DNA of 64,000 nucleotides from Vespula vulgaris. Its lineage: Eukaryota > Arthropoda > Insecta > Hymenoptera > Vespidae. The stretch is taken from positions 17,999,558 to 18,063,557 of the forward strand of contig NC_066587.1 of the NCBI RefSeq assembly GCF_905475345.1, in the 5' to 3' direction. The position numbers and the translations under genes were made by a program. Each line of letters begins with the position of its first letter. The first letter of the stretch is position 1. The notes under the pieces were generated by a model. That model ran no database searches and was not told the DNA's origin. It saw nothing but the letters and a program-made list of their open reading frames with translations. Positions 29,319-43,317 of the stretch are shown here, one piece after another.

Positions 29319-30413
29319 AAGAAAGAAATTCGACGGCGAAGAAATGTGGAAAAATGAATTCATCCTCCTGTGAAATTAAATTTCGATATAACTTTCAAAC
29401 ATATAGGCTCACACATGCATATACAGATACACACAGGTGGATATACGCGCGCGTACAGAACATTCCGTTCGTGGTTCTTCTCTAACGAATTATTATTCCG
29501 CCCACAAATTCCGTCAAATAGCCAATCGAAGCCGCGAAGTTCGATCTCGAGAATGTATATATGTAATAAATAAATATATATATATATACATATATATATA
29601 TACATATACATATACGAACATATATATCATAGTGGACACAACGTTTGCGATTTCATATCAACTGCGTTTCATTTTCGTACGATATACGTAGGATGATATT
29701 GAATGAAAGAAAAAAAAGAAAGAAAGAAAAAAAATAAAAAGAAGTAAGTAAGTAAGTAAGTAAGTAAATAAATAAATAAATAAATAGATAGATAGATAGA
29801 TAGAAATCGGAAAGAAGCGAAATATGCCTCCAGTATTTCCTGTCTTCTTTTCTTTTTTTTTTTTTTTTAATCCGCAGATATATCAATGACATTTATCATA
29901 ATTATTAAACGAATATGACAGGGATATCGAAGAAAACAATTTTTTCCTACGTTATAAATAAATATCATATATCAGAAAATTGACGAGGACATGTTCATCC
30001 TTTTCTCCGATCAGTATTTCATATCATATAATGTTACTTTTTCTATCGATATGATATACCTAATCGATTTCTCAAATTAAAAAAAATAAAATAAAATAAA
30101 ATAAAATAAAATAAAAAGAGCAATAGATAAACAGATAAAGAGAAAAGAGAGTAGTTTCTTTCGTTAATGAAAATCACTTCATTCACGATATGTAATCTAA
30201 AAATACATAAGAATTATATCTAAGTAAATGAATACTTATATTTACTATCATAATATGTATCAAAGACTTTTTCTAAAAATATCAAATTACTTTCGATATT
30301 CGATAGTCGATCGATCGATCGATCGGTGTCTCCATGGATGATCTCATTAAGCTCACGTCTATACTTTTTACTCTGTCTTTTCTTCTCTTCTTGTTATCGT
30401 CGTGTACTTTCTT

Positions 30414-30474
<61 letters not shown>

Positions 30475-33400
30475 AATACATCGGATAAGAAATGAATAAT
30501 GTACTCTTCTCGAGGTACGAGGAAACCTCTATGCAAGCTGAATGACAAATCAGTCTACGGTCCAAGCCAGGTCACGAATCGACGTCAACCTTTTTCTCCT
30601 TTCACCATCCTTCCTTCCTTCCTTCCTTCCTTCCTATCTTCCTATCTTCCTATCTTCCTATCTTCCTCGCTTCTTGCCGAAAGATCCTCACCGATAAGTA
30701 TCTCGGTCAAAAAGGAATAACTTTTACTTTACTCTTTCGCTAATTTTAAATGTCTACTTTTAACTCGGTAAAACTGAGCTTGGAGATAATAGGACAGAAG
30801 GAAATAAAGAAACGAGGAATCAATTTTTATCTTGAGAAACGTTAAATGCGAGAAATAAATGGAAGAAACGACGACGGATAGAAAGAAATTCTGGAGTTGT
30901 TCGAGATAAAGTTCATTAATTGCTTCTTATTTCGATTATAACGGAATGAGGAATGGAAAATATTTTATTAGGCAAAATTTTTATCTGAAGTAAATATAAA
31001 TGAGTATATATATATATATACATATATTTTTTATAAAATATTTATTAATATTATTATTAAAAAATAATGTACATGTATAGTTTTCTTTTTTAGATCATAT
31101 TCTTTTATATTCAATACTTCTTCTTCTTCCTTCCTTTTATATTTATTATTCAAAATATTTATTATGCAAAACTTTTTATATGAAATAAAAATAAATAAAT
31201 ATATATATATATATACATAATTTTCTTTTTTAGATTACATACGTGTCGTGTATATAACGTTGTCACAAAAATTCTTATCGAGTATATATACGCGATCAGT
31301 TTTTTTTATTTCTTTCTTTTCTTTCTTTTTCTTCTTCGGAAGACTCGATAAAACGTCAATACGTTGTCGTGTTACAGAAAGTGGGCTGCGATTTGCGAGT
31401 CGGAAGTAGCAAGAACACGGATGCGTGCGGAGTGTGCGGCGGAAATGGATCGAGCTGTCAATCGAAATACTCTTGGAACTTGGAACCGATATCCGCTTGC
31501 TCCAAGTCCTGCGGCGGAGGTAAGTAATTTCTTATTTCCAGACGATCATCCCTCTCCACCCTCTCCACCCCCTCCACCCCCTCTCCACCCCCTCCACCCC
31601 CTCTCCACCCCCTCCCACTCTCCCTTCTCTCCCAACTCTTCCCTTCTATTCCAAGAGAGATTCTCTTTGACAAAAAATTTCATATCGGACGTTGCCGTCA
31701 TATCAACGCAATCTTTTACTCTATTTTCCTTTAAGAAAAGATTGAAATTTCAATAAAAATATCTTTTACTCGATCAAAACTTTCACTCTGATTCGAACTC
31801 ATATTTTTCTTTTTTTGTTAAGAAGATCTAATCAATGATCGATATATCGAATTATTGATTTTTCTAAAAACTTAACTAGAGATAAATAGAGACAAATGTA
31901 CTTGGAAAAAATCACGATTCGATCTTCTTACAAAGGATTGTATTATATCACGATTATATTAAATCTTGTATAAAAACGAATCGAAAAGAAAAATACAAAA
32001 AAGGAATTAAAAAAATCCTATACAGACACACACACACACACACACACATATGCGTATATATAGAAGAAGAAAAAAAAAAGAAAAAGGAAACGAAACTAAA
32101 AGAAAAAAACTAAAATGATTCCACTTGTTCGAAACGCAAGAGCGTTCTTATTAAAATGAAATGAAATGAAATTAAAACATCGATCCTTTTTAAAGCCTAT
32201 AAATCAGAGATTAGGTTTAATTGATTTCGCGTGCAAGTTATTTTCCTCTAACTCGAACGAATAAATTTCTGCTTTCTCTTCATCCAGTATTTTGTCGTTG
32301 TTCCTCAGGTTTTAAAATAGCGATGCCAGTTTGTAAGGCTGTAGGGACGGACGATCGTGTTGTCAACGACAGCCATTGCAAGAACGACGAGAGACCTGAG
32401 AAGACTCTCGTGCCGTGCAACACGCATCCCTGCACGACAAAGTGAGTATCGTTGCACGAAGCACGGAGATACGCTTTCTGTCTTCGTTAACTCGTTCATA
32501 AAATACAAAGAGAGAAAATGGATCCTGGTTACTTTTTTCGTTTTTTATTTTTTTTTTTTTTTTGACCGTTTAATTCTTATCCTCTTAGTCCGAAAATATT
32601 CAAAAAGAAAAAAATGTTCAATGACAGGATAAGGATCTTTTCTTTTCTTCGTTCGTTTTTATTTTTTCAAATAGAAATACTAGTACACATTTTCGCATAA
32701 TTTGTAATATTAAAAAAAAAAACAAAATATATTCTTATAAGAAATTATGTACTACCTTAAAATTTTCTTATTACATGAAATATTTTTGTCATCGATAGCT
32801 GTTGGTTTTTTAATTCGAGAATTCGAACTCGTTTGATTCTTTTTCGCATCACATACACGTACAAATTTGCATTTGTAAGACTGTGATGTTCACTCGTTAA
32901 TGGATCACGGAATACTGAACGATTTCTAAATAAAGATAGAATCTGTTATCGTTTCGACTTTGACACAGAACAGTTTTTCTATGTTATATATAAACACCTT
33001 TTACGATATTTTGACCTATTTCCAACGAACGGTATTATCCCGCGGTCAAAATAAATTTTCAAATTATTCGTCGTAGATCTTAAATCAATAATTAAATTTT
33101 ACATTAATTATTGAATAATTAAACATAGCGTAACCGGGCCATCTTTTTAACGAATGGTATATAAATGTACGCATATATGACGTCAAATTGGTCTATTCGA
33201 TTATGGTTAAATATAAATTATATAAATCAAATAAAAATTATTCTATCGAGTATCGATAACAAAAGTTTTTAGCCTTGCAATAATTTTATTCGTTTGAAAA
33301 AGAACAAAGAGAAGAAAACAAGTCTGCCTATTAACTCTCGAAAAAAGAAGTAATCGATTTTTAATATCACTCAAGTAAGTTTGATTTATTTATCAATCAA

Positions 33401-36400
33401 CTATCGATGGCAATTACATTTTAAAGTTGGTCTTGTAAAATGATCGCGTTACCGAAAGTTGATATCGGTTCATAAAAGTTTTGGAAGCCTTGAGATAGAT
33501 GTTGCTTATTCGATTATACCAGACAACTCGAAAAATACTCGACGGCATCCTTTTAACTTTGTTCGCTGGTACGATCGCGCGATAAACGAGTTAGGCACTT
33601 AAAAATTATCTTCTCATTCGATAATAATTCTTTTTTAAAGGATATCGTTATCGAATATACTTTTTTCTTGTTTTACAAAGTTCATGTTGGTTAAGGAATA
33701 CGATCGAAGATTATTAAAAGAGAAAGAGACGGATTAATTAATTGATTTCTTCGTCTATCTGTCTTTTTCTCTTTTTATCTTTCTATCTTTCTCTGACACG
33801 AACGTACATATATTGGTCTTCAACGTAGAGGAAGAGCAAATTTAGCGACGTACTTCGTATCTTCGGTTTTCTCGAGAAGAAGAAACGACTGATGGTACTA
33901 AGCAAGAGACAGCTTCGTTTAATATTTCTCACACCTTGCTTTTGAATATTTCAAAAATTTGTCATGTAGGAAGGTTCCGTGTGCTCTTTCGAGAGGATTT
34001 TTGTAAAATGAGAAAGAGGAGAAAAGAGAGCAAAAGAGAAGAAAAATGGACGAAAAAGACAAAAAATACGAGAAACGTGAAGTCCAGTTTGCGTACAACG
34101 TCAACGACATTCGAACGAACGATCACGTCGGACGTAATCGACTCGTTCTTTTAAAATAACGCGTGTCTATCTTTCTATCTAAGAAAGAAAATAAAAAAAA
34201 AAAAAAGGAAAGAAAAAAGAGTCAAGAGAATACTACAAATATTTCTACAAATCTAACAGAAATATAAAAAGAAGGATCGATTATTTTAGACTATTGAAAA
34301 GAAGAAGAAGAAAAAAAAAAGAAATGTCTTGAGCGCTGATTGTTTTTACATTCCTTAATTTTTATTTCATAATAAAAAAGAAAAAAAGAAGAAGAAGAAA
34401 AGAAGGAAGGAACAAAAAAAATTACATCGAAAATATTTCCATAGTAACGAAGGAGGAGTAACCGTTTATCCGAACTATCGAAAAACTAAATTCAATTAAA
34501 ACGGTATAATAAAAAGAATGAATCGTTATCAAAGCCAATTGATCTTCCACTCTTCGAATTAAAATGAGTTTTCGTTCGAGCGAATATCGCTTTTACTACT
34601 TGCGCAACCTTGGAGAAACAGCCCCATCGCGTGTTCTTCCTCCTCCTCCTCCTTCTCCTCCTCCTCCTCCTCATTCTCCTCTTCTTCTCTACGATAGTCG
34701 AACGATAATGGCTTCGGGACTTCGTGTTGTAACGCGTTCAACGACTCGAATCGTACGTACCTACGTTGAATTACAAGCGTAAAAACTCATCGAAATTCGA
34801 AAGCGTAATTTCTCTCGCGATAAATGTGTGCGACCCCGTGAATCAGTTTTTTATTCGAACGAATGTCGGAATTTTATGAACCGGCAATTTCTACGAAGAA
34901 CCTCTCGCAAATGTACTACACTATCACTACTACTGTTACTATTACTATTACTACTACTAGTATTACTACTACTACTACTACTACCACTACTACTACTACT
35001 ACTGTCATCATTCGTCGTACTATGCTTATGTAACAGTCGTTGTGGCAGTGTGCCATAGCACGTCAAAGGATACAAGGAAGGATATTCTTCCGGCATGGTA
35101 TTCCGATGTTTAAGTCTTTTTCTTCTTCTTCTTTTTCTTTCTCTCTCTCTCTCGCTCCTTTCTTTCCATTTTTCCTTACTTTTTTCTTTTCTCCTTTACT
35201 TTCAGATGGATAAGCGGAGAATGGAGCAAGTGCAGCGCAAGTTGCGGTGGTGGATCGAGAACCAGAGCTGTCTTTTGTACCGAAGAAAATGGCAACGAAA
35301 CTACGAAGGTAAGGATCGGAGAAATAAAAATTCTTTTCTTTATTTTTTTCTTTTTTTTTTTTTTCTTTTTTTCTTTTACCGTATAACGACCGACCGATAC
35401 GCAAACGTGCGTCGCGCGACGAAAAATTAATTACGACGTTACTCACGTGGGACAGGGGTTAAGTTTCATTATTTTTTTTTTTCTTTTTTTTTCGTGTTGC
35501 TCTTTTTTTTTTTTTTATTTCACCTTAGGTTACGACGAAAACGATGGATATAAGATTGTCCTTTAGCTGTGCATCGATTTGCTCGAACATATCCTTAACC
35601 TCGTTCGCTTCGTTTAAGCTTAGAGGACTAGTTCTTGGTTCGCCGACATTACGTCGTAAAAATTTCTCATCCGAGACACTCTGGCTTGGTACAGAGCCGC
35701 GAATCTCGTTCACCTCGGTGATGCATAAGTGGAAGACGTAGAAATAACTTTCGTGTACTTAGGTACTTCACTTTTTCGTTTGCTAAAGTATACCGCCATC
35801 GTCGTGCCAGAATAGAAAAAGTTTTCTAACGATTTGCACGGATCTATATTGTAATTTCTTTTTTTTCTCTCTCTCTCTCTCTCTCTTCTTTTTTCTCTCT
35901 CTTTTTTCTCTAAGTCAATTAGATAAGCGATAAGAAAAAAGTAAAAACACGGATATAATTGATATCAATTTTACTTTGAAAATAAATACGAATCCGTAGT
36001 GTATGTACGTATATAATATATACGAATTTTGTAATATAATAAAAATTTATAAAGTCCAACGATTACAGTGACAAAGAACGTAAATCACATTGTTACAGTT
36101 GCCAGAGCATAAATGCAGTGTCACGCACAAACCACGAGTACAGGAGACCTGTAACATTATCTCTTGTCCGATGTGGGAGGCCGATCAATGGAGCGAGGTT
36201 TGTATAGCTCGATCTTACTACGAACACGAATGTCGGCCATTTAATCGACCGTTCTAGGAATCATAATGTATGTACGCGTACCTACGTACCAACCATACGT
36301 AACTTCCTGATGTTACGACATATGCTATCGAGAAACAAGTGGGAAAAGCTCGAACGATTTAAAAATTAAGAATGTCAAACGTTAGAAACAGATTTATAAA

Positions 36401-37268
36401 TGAAGATTCCAACGAAATTGGAACGATCTTACGACTTGTTTCCTCGTGATTCTTTTTTTCATTTATTTATATATATATTTTTTTCTTCTTTCGTAAAAGT
36501 ACGTCCCTTTGTTAAAAGGAAATACGATAATACGATTTTACGACGGTGAGGTAACAAATTTTTTGTCGTTATTAGAAAATGAAATATCTGGTACGTAGCA
36601 ACATCAAAGAGACATGAAACCTAATTTTGAAAGTGTTCTGTATTTTCTCTTAGTAATACGCTTAGATACCTACCTACCTATCTAGTCTACCGTAGAACAG
36701 GTCTATCCGATTTTCTGGTTGACGGTGACGAGTGATGTCGGACGTAATGACAACGAATAGGCTCGTACGCGTTCCAACGCAACGTGTTTCCGCTATAAAC
36801 AACAGACAGACAGAACAGACAGAGACAGAGACAGAGACAGAGACAGAGACAGAGACAGAGATGAAGATAGAGATAGGAAGGACATAACGTGTACCACTAT
36901 GAAACATATCCAGATCACAAAGTAGATCTATAGAAACAAGTAACAGCTGGTACTATAAAAAGGAGAAGAGATGAAATCAAGATGCAAGATTAGTTTCAAA
37001 AAGAGAGAGAGAGAGAGAGAGAGAGAGTCGACGAGATTCGCGACGTCGGTGTTGAAAAATGAAAGAAAGAAATAAAGAAACGAATAAAGAAGGAAAAGTA
37101 GAGAGAAAGAAGCCTTTTGAAATCGTACATATACAGAGTATAGTTTGAATCTCGCGTGCAGTCGACAGTTTGTAGACACTTTCGAGTTTTCGAATAATAA
37201 ATACTCGACTCGAGCACATTTATTTTTCTACGAGTCTAGATCCTACATAGAGTCGAGTATCAGCCTAA

Positions 37269-37299
<31 letters not shown>

Positions 37300-37754
37300 C
37301 ATAGTTTTCATAGGAGCTTAGAGTAACGTCTCTGGCTTCTCTTTGAAGGATGTTTCGGGTCGCATCAGCCATTGACATCAAACAGGACAATTTACTTGTC
37401 AAACGACCCTCTCTCTTTCTCTCTCTCTCTCTCTATCTGTCTTTATCCATCTATATCTATCTATCCATCTCTGTTCATCTTTCTCTTTATGTTTCCTGAG
37501 TCGTTCCACCCAACCTCCGAACGTTTCACTACCTTCCAAGTCTTTGCGAAAACGGGACGCTGTTCTCCGTGGTTTCGGATGGAGGGTAGTTGAAAATAGA
37601 CACTCAACCGTACCGAGATAGAACACAGAGACAGACAGAAAGAGTTGTGTGGAAGGGGTGTAGGGAAAGTATATAGTTGACGAGAGCACTCACCGACTCT
37701 CTGGAAAGAGACAGAGAGAAATAGAGAGACAGACGGATAGACAGACAGAACGAA

Positions 37755-37785
<31 letters not shown>

Positions 37786-38027
37786 TTCTCTTGGAAAATG
37801 GCTCACGTTGTACAACGAATCCACTGCTCGTTGGAACACCGACTCAAGCTACCCCTTACCTTTCCCCACTTCTTGTGATACACCCCAGACGGTGGATAAA
37901 ACGCGACGGAGGAAAATGCAACGGTTGCTACAATGCTGATCGAGACCACCACACGGCCCATTAAGAGGCTCACCGCGAAGAGCATCGAAAAATGGCGCCG
38001 TGGTGTTACGCGACTCTACGATACCTA

Positions 38028-38063
<36 letters not shown>

Positions 38064-38144
38064 GTACTTATTTAGAACCACTCTTTATTTTTTTCTTTCT
38101 TCTTTATCTTCATTTTTATCTTTCTTGTTCATCTCTATCGTGTT

Positions 38145-38181
<37 letters not shown>

Positions 38182-38398
38182 ACTCTCTCACTCTTTCTCT
38201 ATCTTATTTTCCACTTCTTCGTCAGACAAATACCATTGCTCCGGGACGTTCGCATATAACTATTTTCCTATTTCTTTTCTCTACTTATTTCTCTACCTAT
38301 ATCCATCCAACTACTTATGTATCTTACGTACATATATATATATGTACTTGCAGATAACTACGTTCATCTGCATCTACTTGTATAGGTATGTAACCTGC

Positions 38399-38441
<43 letters not shown>

Positions 38442-38857
38442 CAAATGTATACGTGCGTAGATATAATAAATGCCGCTCATAGACGAGAAATAGCTCCGTT
38501 ACAATTTTTCGCTTAGCAGACGACTACACGGCGCCTTCGCGATTTTAACTCTCGTTCTGGCATCCAACTACGGATACTTCTATCGTGTAATAGTTTATTC
38601 GTACTTTATCGCCTTATCTCGTTTCTTTTCGTTCTTCGTCGTATCTATATATACATATATGTGTGTACATTTGTATACACATTGTACGACTTTCGAAACG
38701 TTAATTCCAAGAATTTTCGAAGAATCGTCTGTTATTGTATCGATATTTCTTCCTTCTGTATTTTTTTCTTTTTTCTTCTTGTGTTGCTCAAAGGTAAGCT
38801 TTGAACGAAAGGACATTTGAATGAATGAATATTCCGAGGATTAACGATGAGAACAAT

Positions 38858-38894
<37 letters not shown>

Positions 38895-39026
38895 GATGGA
38901 TAGATAGAGAGATAGACAAATATTAGATCGATGAAGGACGAACGACCTCGTGGCGCCCAGGCAAGCTTTTAGTGCTCGTTGAGACGCGCCGCGTTCAATG
39001 CCCACTCTCTCTACAATAGGAGAGAG

Positions 39027-39073
<47 letters not shown>

Positions 39074-39706
39074 AATAGAGATAGAGATAGAGATAGAAAG
39101 AATTCTGTCGTGGTTTCTCTCGTCTAGCATCTGTGCCACGAGCAAATCGAGATGTGACTTCGCGAAATGTTCTCTGGACTGAGTCCAAACGTAGCCACGA
39201 GCTATGTAGCTTCGAAGGTATGTATGCATGTATATACGTATGTATGTGTGGATGTATGTAGGTAGGTACGTACGTACGTAGGATACGTACTTTACGTAGG
39301 ATACGAGTTTTATATGTCACGTCGATATCGTCCCGGAAACGTTCTTTTATTCGTCCTTCAAAATTTCCACGGCATAAGCCAAACTTTCTTCGTTATACCG
39401 GACTTTGATTGTTTCTTCCTTTCTTTTCTCTCTTTATTTTATTTTTCTTTTCTTTTTTTTTCATTTTCTTTTCTTTTTTTTTTTCTTCTTCTTATATCAA
39501 AACTATTTTTATTACGATATTATTTGATACGACTAAAATGGTGACGATAAAAGAATGAGAAAAAGATAAAGAAAGAGAGACGAAGGAGTTTAAATAAATT
39601 GTTTGAATATACGATCGAGCGATTTAAAAGATTTGTATAATCTTGAACGAATAATGCAAAGATAAAAGGACGAATGAATCCTGCGTAGCTCGACATACGC
39701 ACGCAC

Positions 39707-39741
<35 letters not shown>

Positions 39742-41393
39742 CGTACATTTGGAAGTCCTCCAAAATTCGTAAAGTCGTAAAGTACAACCTCTCTCTTCTC
39801 TCGTTCGAATGTATTTCGTTTTACTACGAGGCTATTGCCCATCTCATAAGCTATATAGCGAGCGTAACAACAACGCTCACGTTCAAATGGACAATTCGTG
39901 GAAATTAGCGGTACATTCACAAATTAATGGAATTCGAATAGCGTAGAGACCAGACGAACAATTTATAGGAATATTTACGATGTGAGGTACGATTTATTTA
40001 AATAATTAACGCACTGCCGACGATAATTATTGTAGCAGCTGGCTTCCAACGAAATAATTTACTACGTCGATCAATCTCAGAGAAGATTTATTAATCAAAT
40101 TCTAACCTTCTCTCTCTCTCTTTTTCGTACATAGTCTATAAACTATGTAATTATTGAACCACAAAATCAAGTTTGTATATGTGTGTGTGTATATATATAT
40201 ATATATGTAAGTATATATTAATGAATAATGAAGGAACGATCTATAAGATTAAAGAAACCTAAAGAAATAGATATTTTTTTATATACAAATAATCTAAATT
40301 ATTACGTCTTTTAATAGCGTATATTATAGTATATAAAATTATAACGACCACGGTAATACGTAATTATCGAAATCGCAATATCGAAGATAAATTATATATA
40401 TATATATATAAATTTATATATGTATATATAAACGATTGATATGAATGAGAACGGATTAATGAGACTTAAGAAACGTATAGAAAGAAAAGACATTATTTAT
40501 TTATTTTTCTCTCCCTGTCTTTTTCCTCTTCTCGAAATACAAAATTCTACGTGTTATTTCGCCTTGAAAAAAATATCAATTAACGATATAAAACGATAAC
40601 AGCATTGAAGCGTGTAATCCTTTAATACGGGTACGTAGCGATCGTAATGATAATGACGATGACGTCAACTGATAGCTTAGCTTTCGTTGGGGAGTTAAAA
40701 GAAAAAAAAAAAGAAAAAAGGATGAGAAAAAAAAGGAAAGAAAATAAAAAAGAAAAAGAGAAAGAGAGTAGGAAAAAAGGGAGAAAGAGATGAAAATCTC
40801 GCACCGATGGCAATCTCGTTTGGTCGTCTCTATGCACTCGAGGGTGGTAGGCAGGCAGACGAGCGGATGAGAGGGGGTAAAAGGGGGTGAGGAATGAGGG
40901 GTAAGGTTAGGTTAGGGTAGGGTAGGTTGAGGTAAAAAGAAAAAAAAAACAAAATTCTATCCGTGTTTCCTTCTATGGTGTTAGAAATGTGAAAAATCGC
41001 CAAGAGAGTTAGCTTTTTCCCTATGGAACGCAACGTTATACTTATGATTTATTCATGAGACCGCTTAATGTACTCGGTTCTCAAATCGGATAGGTAGGTA
41101 CGTATTTATTAAGGTAACAGCCGCCGTCTGAAATAGTACCGTGACGTTTCGTAAATCGCAAGAGGACGACTCCTAACGTTCGATCGTTAAAGTTAAAGGT
41201 GCTGCTACTGCGATCGTTTCGAAACGATCTCGAAATTGTCTATCCAATACGTAATAGCAGCAGCAAAAGCTGTAGTAGTAGTAGTAGTGGTAGTAGTAGT
41301 AGTAATAGTAGTAGTAGTAGTAGAACGTGCTACGTTAAGATTGTCGACGATAAATTCGTGAATTGTAGAATCTCTTTTTCTTTTTGAGAAAAC

Positions 41394-41425
<32 letters not shown>

Positions 41426-42070
41426 ATAAGGATGAAGTAAAAAAAAAAAAGGGAAAATAAAAATATATTTTTATCGCATAACGATCTCTCTAAAATACCC
41501 TTTGACGTTCTTCAGTTTCTACTTGATGTTTTCTAGGAATAAACGAATAATACGTGCGTAAGAGGATATATAAATGAAGGAATAAATAAACGATAGAGAA
41601 GATACGCTTGATTTTCTACGTGGCGTTCTCTTCGACGACGTCTTTCGATCGAAGCTCAGCCGTCTAGAAAACGACTGAATTCTAGGATATCGAGCGTAAT
41701 ATCTGTTTACCACGGATACCATGAAGATATTTCATAAACGATCTCGATAGATCGCTTACAAAGATTCTTTTACACAATGTATAGGTACTTACGTACATGA
41801 ACGAGGGAGCGTGCGCGTTAACATCCACCAATGGTCCATATATGTACGTACGTATGTATATATGTATGTATTTATGTATGTATGAATGTATGTATGTATG
41901 TATGTAGGTACATCGAACGAAAATCGAGTCTTCGACGCTTTCCTAGCATCATAGGTAAGGTTTTCTCTTAGCCTGGGGCTACTCTTTGTTATCGAATCCA
42001 TCGAGACGTTACGCCGGAAAATGTCTTACACACAATGTATTTCGGAAGGGGTAACGGGGAGGGTAAGGTT

Positions 42071-42105
<35 letters not shown>

Positions 42106-42371
42106 AGGGTAGTAAGGGCACCATCGTGAGAATTTCTTAGCTACACATTCTCTCTTGTATCTTTACGATATATATACGTGTACAATATATATAATATATA
42201 TATATGTGTGTGTGTATGTGTGAACGCGAATGTGTATTATCGAAAGTGCGCCAGTCATGATTTACGGCGTTTCGTACCTGATCGATGCACGAAAGAGTTC
42301 GCTATCTCTCTTCATCTGGTCCTTTTTTACAACAAAAAGAAAAAAGAAAGAAAGAAAGAAAGAAAGAAAAT

Positions 42372-42405
<34 letters not shown>

Positions 42406-42557
42406 AAGCGCAAAGGGGTTGAGAGGAGGGGAGGACAACGGAAAGGAGGCACCCTTTCGCTAGCGATACACAAAAGCCTCGTGCCCGTCAGCAAAGCATC
42501 GTAATGATTTCATCCGAGGCTAAAGCGAACGAGAACGAGAACGAGAACGAGAACGAT

Positions 42558-42589
<32 letters not shown>

Positions 42590-42773
42590 TTCGAAGCGCC
42601 TTGGAAGACAGGAATTGATAGATTTCTCTCTTTTGTGAGCCTCGAAGCCATGCAAATATTGAACCGAAAGCACAGGGCTCCTTAAAGCACTCTCTGCCCG
42701 TTTTCTCTCTCTCTCTCTCTCTCTTTCTCTATCCTTCTACCTTTCTCTCTCCTTTAACCTTTCATCGTTTTAA

Positions 42774-42820
<47 letters not shown>

Positions 42821-43274
42821 TAACGCGCCTAAGTCGAGTGGATTTCCGCTTTTCCCTTCGCGTCACCTTTTACACATTCGACGTCTTCGAACGATAACTC
42901 TTGCGTTTGGCCTTTTTGTTCCTCTCAGAATTCAACTTCTCCACACCCTTTCCCTTTTGTTTCACCCTTCGAATACTCTCTCTCTCTCTCTCGCTCTCCC
43001 TCTCTCTCTCTCTCTTTCTCTTTCTTTCTCCTTCTCTATCTTTTATTCTCCCATTTTTTTTCTTTCTTTCTTTCCTTCTTTGATTTTCAACTGTTCAACT
43101 CTTTCGACGAATATCAGCAAAACCGATGGTAACTCTCCTGCGCGGTAGACTCGTGCAGACCAGAAAACTTCTACCTACTCTTTCCACCAAAAGTAACGAA
43201 ACGCCAAAGGCAATGTGGAGAAACACGTAGAGAGAACGATTCTTCGCCTCGCGACTCTACCATTTACCAGAGAG

Positions 43275-43317
<43 letters not shown>

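Larger units (their letters stand above)
23314..31377 (+). other. ADAMTSL intron 3 (8.1 kb)
   Basis: CT tracts (near 23880, 27585, 28330, 29076, 30414), AT tracts, a three-copy minisatellite at 28394-28920 and a two-copy duplication at 30957-31240. No exon recognised. Confidence 0.7.

Noticed and set aside
40899..40936. Stretch resembling insect telomere repeat (TTAGG)n
   Set aside because: Only about two clean units followed by GGGTA variants; too short and degenerate to be an interstitial telomere.
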